The notes: a model not told the origin generated them from the letters alone. Numbered from the stretch's first letter, positions 16,851 through 25,791 are shown. The stretch is 64,000 nucleotides of DNA from Methylovulum sp. (GCA_030653435.1 JAURZI010000037.1:1-64000); one strand, 5' to 3'. A program made the numbers and translations.

Positions 16851-17521
16851 AATACTGAACTTATCCAGGTTGAAAGCTGCGCCGGTGAGGCGATTAAGGC
16901 ATCGGCGCCCCAGGTTTCAGGGGTGTCGGTAGGCTTGAGGTAGCCGTATAGCGCGACCAGGGTTTTCATTTGGGCGTTGTTCCCGGCGGTGATGTCATGG
17001 TTGGCATCGCCGATATAGACACATTGCTGAGGGGCCACCCCGGCCTGATGACAGGCCGCCAGCATCGGTGCCACATGGGGCTTGGGGTTTGATGTGGTGT
17101 CGCCGCTAATGATGCAGGCCGCCCTGTCAGTTAGTTTTAATGCCGCCATCAGCGGCTCGGTGAAGCGCTGTCGTTTATTGGTCACCACGCCCCATTTCAA
17201 ACCTTGTGCTTCAATCGAGGTCAGTATTTCGGGTATGCCATCAAAAAAAACACTGTGCTCGGCAATATTGTGCTGATAGTAATCGAGCATGGTGTCCAGT
17301 ATTTCGGCCTGACAGGCTGCAGACGCGCTATCCGCCAGGTTTTTTTTGATCATTGCGGCGGCACCGTAAGAAATAAGCGGCTTGACGGTTTCCGGCAGGG
17401 CTGCGGCATAGCCGTGATGATTTAAAGCCTTGTCCAGGCAGGCGAGCAGGTCCGGAGCGGTGTCTACGAGCGTGCCGTCAAGGTCGAACAGCACACAGGT
17501 TAGCTTGAAATCGGTAGCCAT
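16841..17521 (-). CDS. mupP: HAD phosphatase, MupP/Gph family
   Basis: 226 residues. HAD motif I is FDLDGTLVDTAPDL (about residues 12-25), motif II Thr is in VVTNKR, and motifs III/IV are NPKPHVAPML and YIGDANHDI. Sequence alone cannot separate phosphoglycolate phosphatase (Gph) from N-acetylmuramate-6-phosphate phosphatase (MupP). The position between ubiG and a YciK-type gene is that of Pseudomonas mupP, which feeds the MurNAc recycling bypass and affects fosfomycin resistance, so MupP is favoured. It starts 6 bases after ubiG. Confidence 0.85.
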   Translation of the reverse strand: MATDFKLTCVLFDLDGTLVDTAPDLLACLDKALNHHGYAAALPETVKPLISYGAAAMIKKNLADSASAACQAEILDTMLDYYQHNIAEHSVFFDGIPEILTSIEAQGLKWGVVTNKRQRFTEPLMAALKLTDRAACIISGDTTSNPKPHVAPMLAACHQAGVAPQQCVYIGDANHDITAGNNAQMKTLVALYGYLKPTDTPETWGADALIASPAQLSTWISSVLCP

Positions 17522-17527
17522 GGGCGG

Positions 17528-18235
17528 TTACTCAGAGCGTCTAAAGGCGGCAATATAATTGACCTTAACGTCTTTGCCCAGGCTAAAGCGCTTCGTGAAC
17601 GGATTATATTCAATCCCCACCATGCCCTGTAACTCAAGGCCGACCGACCTGGCCACCTGGCTGAGCTCCGAAGGCTTGATAAAAGTTTTGAAATCGTGGG
17701 TGCCTTTAGGCAGCATTTGCAGAATATGCTCGGCAGCGACTATCGCGAGCAAATAGGCTTTAGGCTGGCGATTGAGCGTGGAAAAAAACACCATGCCGCC
17801 GGGTTTGACCAACTGCGCGCAAGCCGAAACGATAGAACCGGGATCGGGCACATGTTCCAGCATTTCCATGCAGGTGACGTGGTCGAAGCCGGCCGGTTGC
17901 TGCTGGGCTAAGGCTTCCGCGCTGATGGTCTGGTAATGGGCGGTGACGCCGGATTCCAGGCCATGTAGCTCAGCGATGTCCACCAGGTCAGCGCTAAGGT
18001 CGATACCCATCGCATCAACGCCATGCTTGGCCAGTGCTTCGGTTAGGATGCCGCCGCCACAGCCCACGTCGACAATGCGCTTGCCTTCGATATCGGCATA
18101 GCGGCGGATGAACTCCAGGCGCAATGGGTTAATGTCATGCAAGGTTTTGAACTCGCCTTCAGTATCCCACCAGCGTTCCGCCATTGAGCCAAATTTGTTG
18201 ATTTCGTGTAGGTGTACGTTTTCTGTCGCGGTCAT
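17528..18235 (-). CDS. ubiG: Ubiquinone O-methyltransferase UbiG
   Basis: 235 residues, family length. The SAM motif I is VDVGCGGGILTEALAKHG (about residues 56-73). The N-terminal segment MAERWWDTEGEFKTLHDINPLRLEFI and the post-core ATFNR-like region STLNRQPKAYLLAIVAAEHI are specific to UbiG. It performs both O-methylations of ubiquinone biosynthesis, so the organism uses ubiquinone and an aerobic chain. It is the first gene of the ubiG-mupP-yciK-sufT run, divergent from aroQ. Confidence 0.96.
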   Translation of the reverse strand: MTATENVHLHEINKFGSMAERWWDTEGEFKTLHDINPLRLEFIRRYADIEGKRIVDVGCGGGILTEALAKHGVDAMGIDLSADLVDIAELHGLESGVTAHYQTISAEALAQQQPAGFDHVTCMEMLEHVPDPGSIVSACAQLVKPGGMVFFSTLNRQPKAYLLAIVAAEHILQMLPKGTHDFKTFIKPSELSQVARSVGLELQGMVGIEYNPFTKRFSLGKDVKVNYIAAFRRSE

Positions 18236-18304
18236 CGTGCTAAGCCTTTGGGTATTAGGGATATAGTTTACTATATTGCTAGGTTATTCGTCACATAAGC
18301 ATTG

Positions 18305-18325
18305 TCTGGATACGGTGTATCCAGA
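18305..18325. promoter_or_regulatory. Perfect inverted repeat in the ubiG-aroQ divergent gap
   Basis: TCTGGATAC / GTATCCAGA, 9 bp with a 3-base centre, lies midway between the divergent ubiG and aroQ genes. It is not followed by a T run on either strand, so it is more like an operator or a small hairpin in a leader. The remaining bases of this 173-base gap show no gene. Confidence 0.35.
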
Positions 18326-18408
18326 AACATAATAGATGGACAAAATCCTGCAACACGGTAAAATTGTCGGGTTAAAATGCTTCTTAATCCTACTGAAACA
18401 ACATCTTG

Positions 18409-18855
18409 ATGGCAACTATTACGGTATTGAACGGGCCAAATTTAAACCTGCTGGGTGTGCGCGAACCGGGCCATTATGGGAATAAAACACTTGCTGATAT
18501 AAAACTTTTGCTTGAAAAACAGGCCGCCGGTTTAAGCCATCAGTTAGCGTTTCATCAAAACAATGCCGAACATGAGATCGTAGAACTGATACATCATGCG
18601 TACGGAGCCGGAGTTGATTTTATTATTATCAACCCAGCCGCATTTACGCACACCAGCGTTGCGATACGCGATGCCTTACTGGCAACCCAAATTCCATTTA
18701 TAGAGGTTCATCTGTCAAACGTCCATGCACGCGAACCTTTTAGAAAACATTCCTATTTCTCAGATATTGCCAAAGGCGTTATTTGCGGACTGGGAGCAAA
18801 CGGATACGAACTGGCCTTATTGGCCGCGCATCAGATATTAGCCGAGAGAATATAA
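18409..18855 (+). CDS. aroQ: Type II 3-dehydroquinate dehydratase
   Basis: 148 residues from the ATG at 18409; a TTG at 18406 is one codon earlier. Family motifs are intact: [17 protein letters not shown] (active-site Arg and Tyr), [31 protein letters not shown] and [17 protein letters not shown] (catalytic His). It dehydrates 3-dehydroquinate in the shikimate pathway. It is three bases before accB, and aroQ-accB-accC is a conserved operon in gammaproteobacteria. Confidence 0.97.
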   Translation: MATITVLNGPNLNLLGVREPGHYGNKTLADIKLLLEKQAAGLSHQLAFHQNNAEHEIVELIHHAYGAGVDFIIINPAAFTHTSVAIRDALLATQIPFIEVHLSNVHAREPFRKHSYFSDIAKGVICGLGANGYELALLAAHQILAERI

Positions 18856-18858
18856 ACT

Positions 18859-19293
18859 ATGGATATTAGAAAAATAAAAAAACTCATCGAAATTATCGAA
18901 GAATCGGGCATTGCTGAACTGGAAGTTAAAGAAGGCGAAGAATCTATCCGCATTAGCCGTTATTCAGCCCCTGCGGCCTATATTCCCGCCCCCGCGCCTG
19001 CTGTTGTGGCTGCGGCGGCAGGATCTGCGTCCGTCGCAGGTGAAGACGCCACGGTCACCGGGCATGTTGTCAAATCTCCTATGGTAGGCACTTTCTACCG
19101 TTCAGCATCACCCGGCACGAAAACGTTCGTGGAGGTCGGCCAGTCTGTGCAATCGGGTGATACGCTATGTATTATCGAGGCCATGAAAATTCTTAACCAG
19201 ATTGAGGCGGACAAAAGCGGTGTGGTCAAGCAAATTCTGGTTGAAAACGCCGAACCTGTCGAATACGGCCAACCCTTATTCATCATTGAATAA
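18859..19293 (+). CDS. accB: Biotin carboxyl carrier protein of acetyl-CoA carboxylase
   Basis: 144 residues. The N-terminal helix ([23 protein letters not shown]-like) is followed by an Ala/Pro-rich linker (about residues 36-62) and the biotinyl domain. The biotin attachment site is Lys110 in [10 protein letters not shown]. It carries CO2 from AccC to the carboxyltransferase in the first step of fatty acid synthesis. It is cotranscribed with accC, 20 bases downstream. Confidence 0.97.
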   Translation: MDIRKIKKLIEIIEESGIAELEVKEGEESIRISRYSAPAAYIPAPAPAVVAAAAGSASVAGEDATVTGHVVKSPMVGTFYRSASPGTKTFVEVGQSVQSGDTLCIIEAMKILNQIEADKSGVVKQILVENAEPVEYGQPLFIIE

Positions 19294-19313
19294 CACGAAG
19301 CAAAGAGGGTTAC

Positions 19314-20657
19314 ATGTTCGATAAAATCGTTATCGCCAACCGTGGCGAAATCGCGCTGCGTATTTTGCGCGCCTGTAGGGAATTGGGCGTTAAGGTTGTT
19401 GCAGTGCATTCTGAGGCCGACCGGGATTTGAAGCACGTTCGCTTAGCTGATGAATCGGTTTGTATAGGTCCTGCAGCATCCGCTGACAGTTATTTGAATA
19501 TCCCCGCAATTATCAGCGCCGCTGAAGTCACCGATGCGGAAGCTATCCACCCAGGTTACGGGTTTTTGTCCGAGAATGCCGATTTTGCCGAAAAAGTGAA
19601 ACAAAGCGGCTTTGTTTTTATTGGCCCGAATGCAGATACCATACGGATGATGGGCGACAAGATTTCTGCCAAGAATGCGATGATTGCTGCGGGCATTCCC
19701 TGCGTCCCAGGCAATAACGACCCGCTGTCCGATGATAATAAAAAGAACCTGAAGCTGGCCCAAAAAATCGGCTATCCGGTTATTATCAAAGCCGCAGGTG
19801 GCGGTGGCGGGCGCGGTATGCGGACGGTACACACCGAAGCGGCCTTGATCAATGCGATTGCGATGACCAAAGCCGAAGCGGGCAGCGCTTTCGGTAATCC
19901 TACCGTGTATATGGAAAAGTTTCTGGAAGATCCCCGCCATATTGAGTTTCAGGTTATGGCGGATGCACACGGTAACGCCATACACTTGGGCGAGCGTGAT
20001 TGCTCCATGCAGCGCCGCCACCAGAAAGTGGTCGAAGAGGCGCCTGCACCGGGCATTACCGAAGAGCAGCGCCGTTTTATAGGCGAGCGTTGCGCCAAAG
20101 CCTGTGTTGATATCGGTTATCTAGGCGCGGGCACGTTTGAATTCCTGTATGAAAGAGGCGAGTTTTATTTTATCGAAATGAATACCCGCGTACAGGTTGA
20201 GCACCCGGTCACTGAAATGGTGACCGGTTTTGATATTGTCAAAGAACAACTGCGTATCGCCTGCGGGGAACGGCTGTCGTTAAGTCAAGACCAGGTCAAA
20301 ATTCAGGGGCATGCGATTGAGTGCCGTTTGAATGCTGAAGACCCGCAGAGCTTTATGCCCTGCCCAGGCACCATCGACCAGTTCCACATGCCGGGCGGTC
20401 CCGGCATACGCTGTGAAACGCATATTTATAACGGCTATAAAGTACCCCCGTACTATGATTCGATGATCGGCAAGCTAATCGCCCACGGCGAAACCCGTAA
20501 AAGCGCCATAGCGCGCATGAATACGGCCTTAAGCGAAATTATCATCGATGGCATTAAAACCAATATCCCCTTACAACAGGATATTATGAACGACAGTGCG
20601 TTTGCCGCAGGCGGTCAAAACATCCACTACCTGGAAAAAAAGTTAGGCATTTATTAA
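19314..20657 (+). CDS. accC: Biotin carboxylase subunit of acetyl-CoA carboxylase
   Basis: 447 residues, the usual AccC length. The N-terminal domain begins [17 protein letters not shown]. The ATP-grasp glycine loop is [14 protein letters not shown] (about residues 157-170). The catalytic segment [14 protein letters not shown] is near 288-301. It carboxylates the biotin of AccB using ATP and bicarbonate. A strong hairpin lies 39 bases after its stop. Confidence 0.97.
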   Translation: MFDKIVIANRGEIALRILRACRELGVKVVAVHSEADRDLKHVRLADESVCIGPAASADSYLNIPAIISAAEVTDAEAIHPGYGFLSENADFAEKVKQSGFVFIGPNADTIRMMGDKISAKNAMIAAGIPCVPGNNDPLSDDNKKNLKLAQKIGYPVIIKAAGGGGGRGMRTVHTEAALINAIAMTKAEAGSAFGNPTVYMEKFLEDPRHIEFQVMADAHGNAIHLGERDCSMQRRHQKVVEEAPAPGITEEQRRFIGERCAKACVDIGYLGAGTFEFLYERGEFYFIEMNTRVQVEHPVTEMVTGFDIVKEQLRIACGERLSLSQDQVKIQGHAIECRLNAEDPQSFMPCPGTIDQFHMPGGPGIRCETHIYNGYKVPPYYDSMIGKLIAHGETRKSAIARMNTALSEIIIDGIKTNIPLQQDIMNDSAFAAGGQNIHYLEKKLGIY

Positions 20658-20696
20658 AGCTTAGCAGATCCACCCTCAATGCTATGTGGTCAGATG

Positions 20697-20721
20697 AAAA
20701 GGTACGCAATGCGTACCTTTT
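20697..20721 (+). terminator. Hairpin between accC and prmA
   Basis: AAAAGGTACGC / GCGTACCTTTT is a perfect 11-bp inverted repeat with a 3-base loop, ending in TTTT. It can act as an intrinsic terminator after accC, as an attenuator ahead of prmA, or as a terminator on either strand because both arms end in A/T runs. The 132-base gap has no other feature I can support. Confidence 0.6.
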
Positions 20722-20789
20722 GGGTCACTTGGTGCAGGAAAATTTTGAAAAAGGTGCGCGGTCCGTACCCTACTACACACAGAGACGCT

Positions 20790-21668
20790 ATGGCCTGGCA
20801 CCAAATTTCCGTTATTACCAGCGAAACGATAGCCCCCAAACTGGCCGATTTTTTCAGTACGCTAGGTGCAGTTTCTGTCACGTATATGGACGCTGAAGAC
20901 GAGCCGGTTTACGAACCTGCCATCGGCGAAACTAAAATATGGACGAATACCCAGGTTATCGCGTTGTTTGAGCTGGACACAGAACCTGGGTTGATAAAAT
21001 CGTTGGTGCATGCACAATTCGGGAAGGCCAGCTTGGCCGGTTGGCTGCATGAAGAAATTGCCGACCAAGCATGGGAACGTGCCTGGATGGAGTTTTATAA
21101 ACCGATGAAATTTGCCGATAAGCTCTGGGTTTGCCCGACCGGACAGGAGCAAATCGAGGTCGGCACCGTGTGTTTGACCTTGGACCCTGGGCTCGCTTTT
21201 GGTACAGGTACGCACCCCACCACGGCGTTATGTCTGGAATGGTTGGCCAGCCACGATCTGGTGGACAAAACCGTGGTCGATTACGGTTGTGGTTCCGGGA
21301 TACTCGCCGTGGCGGCGATATTGTTGGGGGCAAAAATAGCCCATGCCGTCGATATTGATCCGCAAGCCTTAACCGCTACCCGTGATAATGCCTTGAAGAA
21401 TGGCGTTCAGGAACAGATCGTCTGCTATCTGCCCGAACAGTTTGTCACCGTTCCCAGCGATGTCGTGTTAGCCAATATACTCGCCAAGCCGTTGATTGAT
21501 TTATCACGACATATCAGTGACTTGGTGCGCCCTGGCGGACAGTTGGTTTTATCCGGCATACTTGCGGAGCAGGCCGATGCGGTGATGGGCGCTTATGAAG
21601 CTTGTATCGAGTTTAAACCGGTAGTGCAGCAGGAAGACTGGATTAGACTGGAGGGTCGCAAGCGTTGA
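20790..21668 (+). CDS. prmA: Ribosomal protein L11 methyltransferase
   Basis: 292 residues from the ATG at 20790, against 293 for E. coli PrmA. The frame is open 37 codons further upstream, but that part runs through the accC-prmA hairpin and is not family-like, so the internal start is chosen. Motifs: WERAWMEFYKPMKF, LDPGLAFGTGTHPTT (substrate and SAM loop), VDYGCGSGILAVAA (motif I), LANILAKPL (NPPY-like post-motif). It trimethylates L11 at several amines. It stands in the conserved accC-prmA-DUF3426-dusB-fis order. Confidence 0.95.
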   Translation: MAWHQISVITSETIAPKLADFFSTLGAVSVTYMDAEDEPVYEPAIGETKIWTNTQVIALFELDTEPGLIKSLVHAQFGKASLAGWLHEEIADQAWERAWMEFYKPMKFADKLWVCPTGQEQIEVGTVCLTLDPGLAFGTGTHPTTALCLEWLASHDLVDKTVVDYGCGSGILAVAAILLGAKIAHAVDIDPQALTATRDNALKNGVQEQIVCYLPEQFVTVPSDVVLANILAKPLIDLSRHISDLVRPGGQLVLSGILAEQADAVMGAYEACIEFKPVVQQEDWIRLEGRKR

Positions 21669-21672
21669 CGCG

Positions 21673-22323
21673 ATGTTTACTCGTTGCCCTAATTGTCGGT
21701 GTCAGCAGCGACTGACTGTTGAGCAGTTGCGCGTCAGCAGGGCTATCGTGTCCTGTCGGCGTTGCGCGCTCAAGTTTGATGCGCTGGAACTGCTTAGCGA
21801 CACAGCCACGGTTGACACGGGCTTCCCCCACGATACCGAGGTGTTACCGTGGGAGCTGCCGCGCCGCAGCCCTTATTGGCGGCCGGCTTTGTTGGTCGGC
21901 ATCGTAGCCTTGCTCATGCAGGTCGTCTACTTTGAAGGTCGTGATCTTAGTCAACATGACCGGTTACGTCCTGGCCTTGAGCAGCTGTGTCGGCATTTGG
22001 GCTGTCAGTTGCCTGCTTATAAAAATCTGGATGGATGGCTCTTGCAAGGCGCATTGACGCCATCACCCAACCGGAGTTACCTGGTTACGGCGGCCATCAG
22101 TAACCACGCGACTTTTGCCCAGCCTTATCCCAATATCAAATTGACCTTGCTGAATTATAGCGGTAGCCCTTTTGCTCACAGGATTTTTTATCCGCATGAA
22201 TATGCCGTAGGCACGGTTGCCGCCAGCCCGTTGATAGAGGCTGGCGCAACGGTAACTATTCAGCTCAATATCGCTGCCACAAAAAACCACATCGGTGGTT
22301 ATACCTTTGACATACTTAATTAA
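21673..22323 (+). CDS. Zinc-ribbon membrane protein, DUF3426
   Basis: 216 residues. An MJ0042-type zinc ribbon lies at the N terminus (CPNCRCQQ, then CRRCALKF, about residues 5-35). One transmembrane helix is at about 69-88 (ALLVGIVALLMQVVYF), then a periplasmic DUF3426 domain with NRSYLVTAAISNHA. The family is found between prmA and dusB in pseudomonads and relatives. Its function is unknown. It starts 4 bases after the prmA stop and ends one base before rlmI. Confidence 0.85.
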   Translation: MFTRCPNCRCQQRLTVEQLRVSRAIVSCRRCALKFDALELLSDTATVDTGFPHDTEVLPWELPRRSPYWRPALLVGIVALLMQVVYFEGRDLSQHDRLRPGLEQLCRHLGCQLPAYKNLDGWLLQGALTPSPNRSYLVTAAISNHATFAQPYPNIKLTLLNYSGSPFAHRIFYPHEYAVGTVAASPLIEAGATVTIQLNIAATKNHIGGYTFDILN

Positions 22324-22324
22324 T

Positions 22325-23521
22325 ATGGCACATCCGATAATCTATTTAAAAAAAAATGAAGACAGGCGTTTACGCACGGGACATTTGTGGGTATTCAGCA
22401 ATGAAGTGGACAGCCAGCGCTCGTCGCTGGATAGTTTTACACCCGGCGACTTGGTGCAAATCCACAGTGCGGACGGTAAATGTATGGGCACGGCATACGT
22501 CAATCCGCAAGCGCTGATTTGTGCGCGGCTATTGTCCAGAAAAGCCAATTTGAAATGCGGCGGCAACTTTTTTAAGGAGCGTTTGACGACCGCGCTGGCC
22601 TTGCGCGAAAAACTGTTTAGCAAACCTTATTACCGGCTGGTGTTTGGTGAAAGTGACGGTTTGCCGGGTCTGGTCATCGACCGTTTCGGCGCAGTGCTGT
22701 CGGTGCAGATAACGACGGCGGGCATGGAACAGCGTAAAGACATCCTGTTTGCCACGCTGGTTGAGCTATTGGCCCCGGAGGCCATCGTCCTAAAAAACGA
22801 CAACAGTCAGCGGCAGCTGGAAGGTCTGGGGCTGGAGTCGGAAGTTGTTTACGGGGCTATCCCAGATCCGCTCATCATTGAAGAAAATGGGGCGCAATTT
22901 AAAATCGATATTGTCGATGGGCAAAAAACCGGCTGGTTTTATGACCATCGCAACAGCCGGGCGCAATTGGCGGCCTTGGCTAAAAACCAGCGGGTATTGG
23001 ACTTATTTTCTTATACCGGCGCCTGGGGGATTCCGGCCGCTATTGCCGGCGCTGCTGAAGTCATTTGTGTTGATGCGTCGGAAGGCGCGTTGGTGCTGGC
23101 GCAGGAAAATGCCGGGCTGAACGGGGTTGCTGAGCGTATGCAGTTTGTCCGTAGCGATGTCTTCGATTATCTTAAGCAGGCGCGCCTGGACAACCAGTTG
23201 TTTGACATTATCGTGCTCGACCCGCCGGCATTGATTAAGCGCAAAAAAGATTTCAAACAAGGTTATGAAGCGTATCGGCGTTTAAATCATCTTGCTTTAC
23301 AAGTGCTGTCAAAAAACGGTATCTTGATTTCCGCATCCTGCTCTTTTCACTTAAGCCGTGAAAACCTGCACGAAATATTACGTTCGTCAGGACGGCATAT
23401 AGATCGTCATCTGGTGTTTTTTGCCGCTGGCGGGCAGGGGCCTGACCATCCTATAGATCCGGCAGCGCCTGAAACAGCGTATTTAAAAACCTTTTTTTGT
23501 TCAGTTTCGCCAAGCTTATAA
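22325..23521 (+). CDS. rlmI: 23S rRNA m5C1962 methyltransferase RlmI
   Basis: 398 residues from the ATG at 22325, one base after the preceding stop; E. coli RlmI has 396. The N-terminal PUA domain starts IIYLKKNEDRRLRTGHLWVF. The catalytic domain has DLFSYTGAWGIPAA (SAM motif I), DPPALIKRKKDF (motif IV) and SCSFHLS (motif VI with Cys). It methylates C1962 of 23S rRNA. In other genomes the DUF3426 gene is followed directly by dusB, so rlmI and the two genes after it look inserted into this block. Confidence 0.94.
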   Translation: MAHPIIYLKKNEDRRLRTGHLWVFSNEVDSQRSSLDSFTPGDLVQIHSADGKCMGTAYVNPQALICARLLSRKANLKCGGNFFKERLTTALALREKLFSKPYYRLVFGESDGLPGLVIDRFGAVLSVQITTAGMEQRKDILFATLVELLAPEAIVLKNDNSQRQLEGLGLESEVVYGAIPDPLIIEENGAQFKIDIVDGQKTGWFYDHRNSRAQLAALAKNQRVLDLFSYTGAWGIPAAIAGAAEVICVDASEGALVLAQENAGLNGVAERMQFVRSDVFDYLKQARLDNQLFDIIVLDPPALIKRKKDFKQGYEAYRRLNHLALQVLSKNGILISASCSFHLSRENLHEILRSSGRHIDRHLVFFAAGGQGPDHPIDPAAPETAYLKTFFCSVSPSL

Positions 23522-23539
23522 CGCCGAAGAGGCATCTTT

Positions 23540-23758
23540 ATGGCCATAAAAGAATGTAAAGGGACTTCAGTATATAAGGAGGCTTGCGCCCTTTGCGGCC
23601 AGCCTGTGGAAATCAAAGGGTTTACGCTCGCAGGTGCCGAAGGCATACAAAAATTTTGCTGTGGGGGCTGTTTGAGCATTTATCAATTGCTTAATCAATC
23701 CAGCAAATACACAATAATAATCGACCAACCCAATAAGAATGAGGATATACAAAAATGA
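23540..23758 (+). CDS. Small Cys-rich metal-binding protein (PF12156-like)
   Basis: 72 residues. CALCGQPV (about residues 17-24) and FCCGGCLSIYQLL (about 44-56) match the N-terminal metal-binding segment of CcoI/FixI-type copper P-type ATPases, here as a free-standing protein without any ATPase domain. The five Cys could bind Cu or Zn. Its TGA overlaps the ATG of the next gene (ATGA), so the two are translationally coupled. A function in copper handling is inference from the domain only. Confidence 0.72.
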   Translation: MAIKECKGTSVYKEACALCGQPVEIKGFTLAGAEGIQKFCCGGCLSIYQLLNQSSKYTIIIDQPNKNEDIQK

Positions 23759-24282
23759 AAGCTTGCGAAACCTGCGCCAGCCGAGTTGAAATCGGCAAAC
23801 ATCACAACCAAATGCCGGTCTGGCAACGGGCGGTCGGCATGATCCTGGTTTACTTGCCCATCCTAACCTTGCCGTTTGTGATTTTGAGCGCCTATATAAC
23901 TTACTATCACTTGCGCTTTGTGGGGGCGCAAAACCTCAAAACCTGGGGCGATTTTATTCCCGACCGCGCCAGCCATCGTTATACCTACGAAAACCAGATC
24001 ACCATGACCCCGTCCTTTAAAGCCGCATTGTCGAAATACAGATGGTTTTGGATTGCCAATTGCACCTGGTATTGTCCGTACAGTGTCGCGCTATTCGAAT
24101 GGCACGCGTATTTGGTCAAAATTGTCGAAAACTGGTGGTGCCCTTTTGGCCATGACAAAAAAGAGACCTATAGCAATGCCCCGATTGATAAATCGTTCTG
24201 GCATATTTACCCGGTAGATGTTGTTAAATTGACTGACGAAGACCGCGATAACCCGATCTGGAATGATCCTGCCGATTCATAG
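23755..24282 (+). CDS. Unknown membrane protein coupled to the Cys-rich protein
   Basis: 175 residues, family not recognised. It begins with a CxxC (ACETCASRVEIGKHH) that could bind a metal. One strong transmembrane helix follows at about 29-51. The C-terminal soluble part is very rich in Trp, Tyr and Phe and has Cys residues in NCTWYCPYS and WWCPFGHD. Start and stop of the two genes overlap (ATGA). A hairpin follows 20 bases after the stop. Possible roles are metal delivery or a small redox partner; none is established. Confidence 0.6.
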   Translation: MKACETCASRVEIGKHHNQMPVWQRAVGMILVYLPILTLPFVILSAYITYYHLRFVGAQNLKTWGDFIPDRASHRYTYENQITMTPSFKAALSKYRWFWIANCTWYCPYSVALFEWHAYLVKIVENWWCPFGHDKKETYSNAPIDKSFWHIYPVDVVKLTDEDRDNPIWNDPADS

Positions 24283-24302
24283 TCCGGTCGCCTAGGCTCA
24301 GC

Positions 24303-24334
24303 CAGCAACAATGTTTAAGCAATCATTGTTGCTG
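24303..24334 (+). terminator. Candidate terminator after the Cys-rich pair
   Basis: CAGCAACAATG / CATTGTTGCTG is a perfect 11-bp inverted repeat with a 10-base loop, 20 bases after the 175-residue gene. The T run is delayed (GTTTT about 14 bases later), so efficiency is uncertain. It separates the coupled pair from dusB. Confidence 0.5.
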
Positions 24335-24396
24335 AAGTATAGTCTGTTTTAAGGTATTATACCTGCCCTTTTCGTAGTCCAGCCCCCCCATTCTTG

Positions 24397-25374
24397 ATGC
24401 AGATAGGCCCTTACCAACTTAGCAATAAGCTGATTCTAGCCCCTATGGCCGGAATCAGCGACCGCCCGTTTCGGGAATTGTGCAAACAATTCGGGGCGAG
24501 TCTGGCTGTGTCGGAAATGGTGGCTTCGAATCCGGCTTTGCGTGAACATAAGCGCACTTTGTTAAAAGCTGACCATGACGGCGACACCGGGATACGCTCA
24601 GTACAGATTCTAGGCACTAACCCCCGGCAGATGGCTGATGCGGCATTGATAAATGTTCGCCGCGGCGCGGACATTATCGACATCAACATGGGCTGTCCCG
24701 CGAAAAAAGTCTGTTCTGTGGCGGCAGGCTCGGCGCTGTTAAAGGACGAGGTGCTGGTCAGGGACATTCTTGAGACGGTCGTGAATGCCGTGGCTGTGCC
24801 GGTGACGCTAAAAATCCGCACAGGCTGGGACTTAAACCACCGCAATGCCGTCCGTATTGCCAAAATTGCCGAAGATGCGGGCATTGCCGCGTTAACCGTG
24901 CATGGACGGACCCGCGCCTGTAAGTTTGACGGGCAGGCCGAACATGAAACCGTCAAGCGGGTTAAGCAGTCGGTTGGCATCCCTGTTATTGCCAACGGCG
25001 ACATCGATTCGCCGCAAACCGCCAAACAAGTGCTGGATGCAACGGGTGCGGACGCCATTATGATAGGCCGGGCGGCACAGGGAAACCCCTGGTTGTTCAG
25101 TCAGATTAATCATTTTCTCAGCACGGGCAAGCAGTTGGAAAAGCCTGATGTGGCGATGATACGCAACACGCTGGTCAGCCATCTGGAAAAGCTTTACAGC
25201 TTCTACGGCGATATCGGTGGTGTTAGAATAGCCAGAAAGCATATCGGCTGGTATTTTAAACAGCTAGGCGGAATTCCCCCGCATACCAAAAATACTATCA
25301 ACCAAGCCCATACCCCGTCCGAACAACTCAGGCAGGTCTATTCGGCCTTTGATTTTTTAACGCACCCCCTTTAA
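24397..25374 (+). CDS. dusB: tRNA-dihydrouridine synthase DusB
   Basis: 325 residues from the ATG at 24397; a TTG lies one codon earlier. FMN TIM-barrel with LAPMAGISDRPFR, the RNA/FMN segment DINMGCPAKKVCS (catalytic Cys) and GADAIMIGRAAQGNPW. It reduces U to dihydrouridine in tRNA, position U17 in the E. coli enzyme. It is directly upstream of fis (19-base gap), the classic dusB-fis operon of gammaproteobacteria. Confidence 0.96.
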   Translation: MQIGPYQLSNKLILAPMAGISDRPFRELCKQFGASLAVSEMVASNPALREHKRTLLKADHDGDTGIRSVQILGTNPRQMADAALINVRRGADIIDINMGCPAKKVCSVAAGSALLKDEVLVRDILETVVNAVAVPVTLKIRTGWDLNHRNAVRIAKIAEDAGIAALTVHGRTRACKFDGQAEHETVKRVKQSVGIPVIANGDIDSPQTAKQVLDATGADAIMIGRAAQGNPWLFSQINHFLSTGKQLEKPDVAMIRNTLVSHLEKLYSFYGDIGGVRIARKHIGWYFKQLGGIPPHTKNTINQAHTPSEQLRQVYSAFDFLTHPL

Positions 25375-25393
25375 CTGATGCCAGCTGCATACT

Positions 25394-25645
25394 ATGGAAA
25401 CAACTAAAAAAAACGTCTCTATACCGTTGTCTGTGTATGTTAAACAGAGCATAGAAATTTATTTTTCGCAGCTGAGTGACCACGATGCGGTAGATCTGCA
25501 TGCCCTAGTCATCAGCGAAGTGGAAAAGCCGCTACTCGAAGCGGCGCTCGCGCATTCGGGGTACAACCAGACCAAAACAGCCAAGGTGCTGGGCTTAAGT
25601 CGCAGCACCTTGCGCAAAAAACTGGAGCATTACGGCATTTCCTGA
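25394..25645 (+). CDS. fis: DNA-binding nucleoid protein Fis
   Basis: 83 residues, slightly shorter than E. coli Fis (98). The C-terminal helix-turn-helix is clear: HSGYNQTKTAKVLGLSRSTL followed by RKKLEHYGI. It bends DNA and regulates rRNA and growth-phase genes, including the rrn operon type at the start of this window. It is cotranscribed with dusB. Confidence 0.95.
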   Translation: METTKKNVSIPLSVYVKQSIEIYFSQLSDHDAVDLHALVISEVEKPLLEAALAHSGYNQTKTAKVLGLSRSTLRKKLEHYGIS

Positions 25646-25763
25646 ACTTGTGGATAGCCGATTGGATACGCTTGTTCGTCACGCCATCGCCACGGGTGGC
25701 GCATCATCGTCTCAGGACGCTGGCATACAGCAGAAGCACGTCTTACCTTAAAGGTGAATGGCG

Positions 25764-25791
25764 TTGAAGGAATGCCGACCCTGTTTATAAT
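25764..25791 (+). promoter_or_regulatory. Candidate sigma-70 promoter of purH
   Basis: TTGAAG, 16 bases, TATAAT lies about 60 bases before the purH start. The -10 is perfect and the -35 has the TTGA core. Just downstream, GGCAAGCGCC / GGCGTTTGCC could form a hairpin in the leader. No PurR-type palindrome was recognised. The rest of the 205-base fis-purH gap shows no gene. Confidence 0.5.

Noticed and set aside
20679-20789. N-terminal extension of prmA by 37 codons
   Set aside because: It would be translated through the accC-prmA hairpin and lacks family similarity; the internal ATG gives the normal PrmA length.
24411-25058. A 215-codon minus-strand frame inside dusB
   Set aside because: Complement of dusB, with no recognisable domain; dusB motifs are intact on the plus strand.
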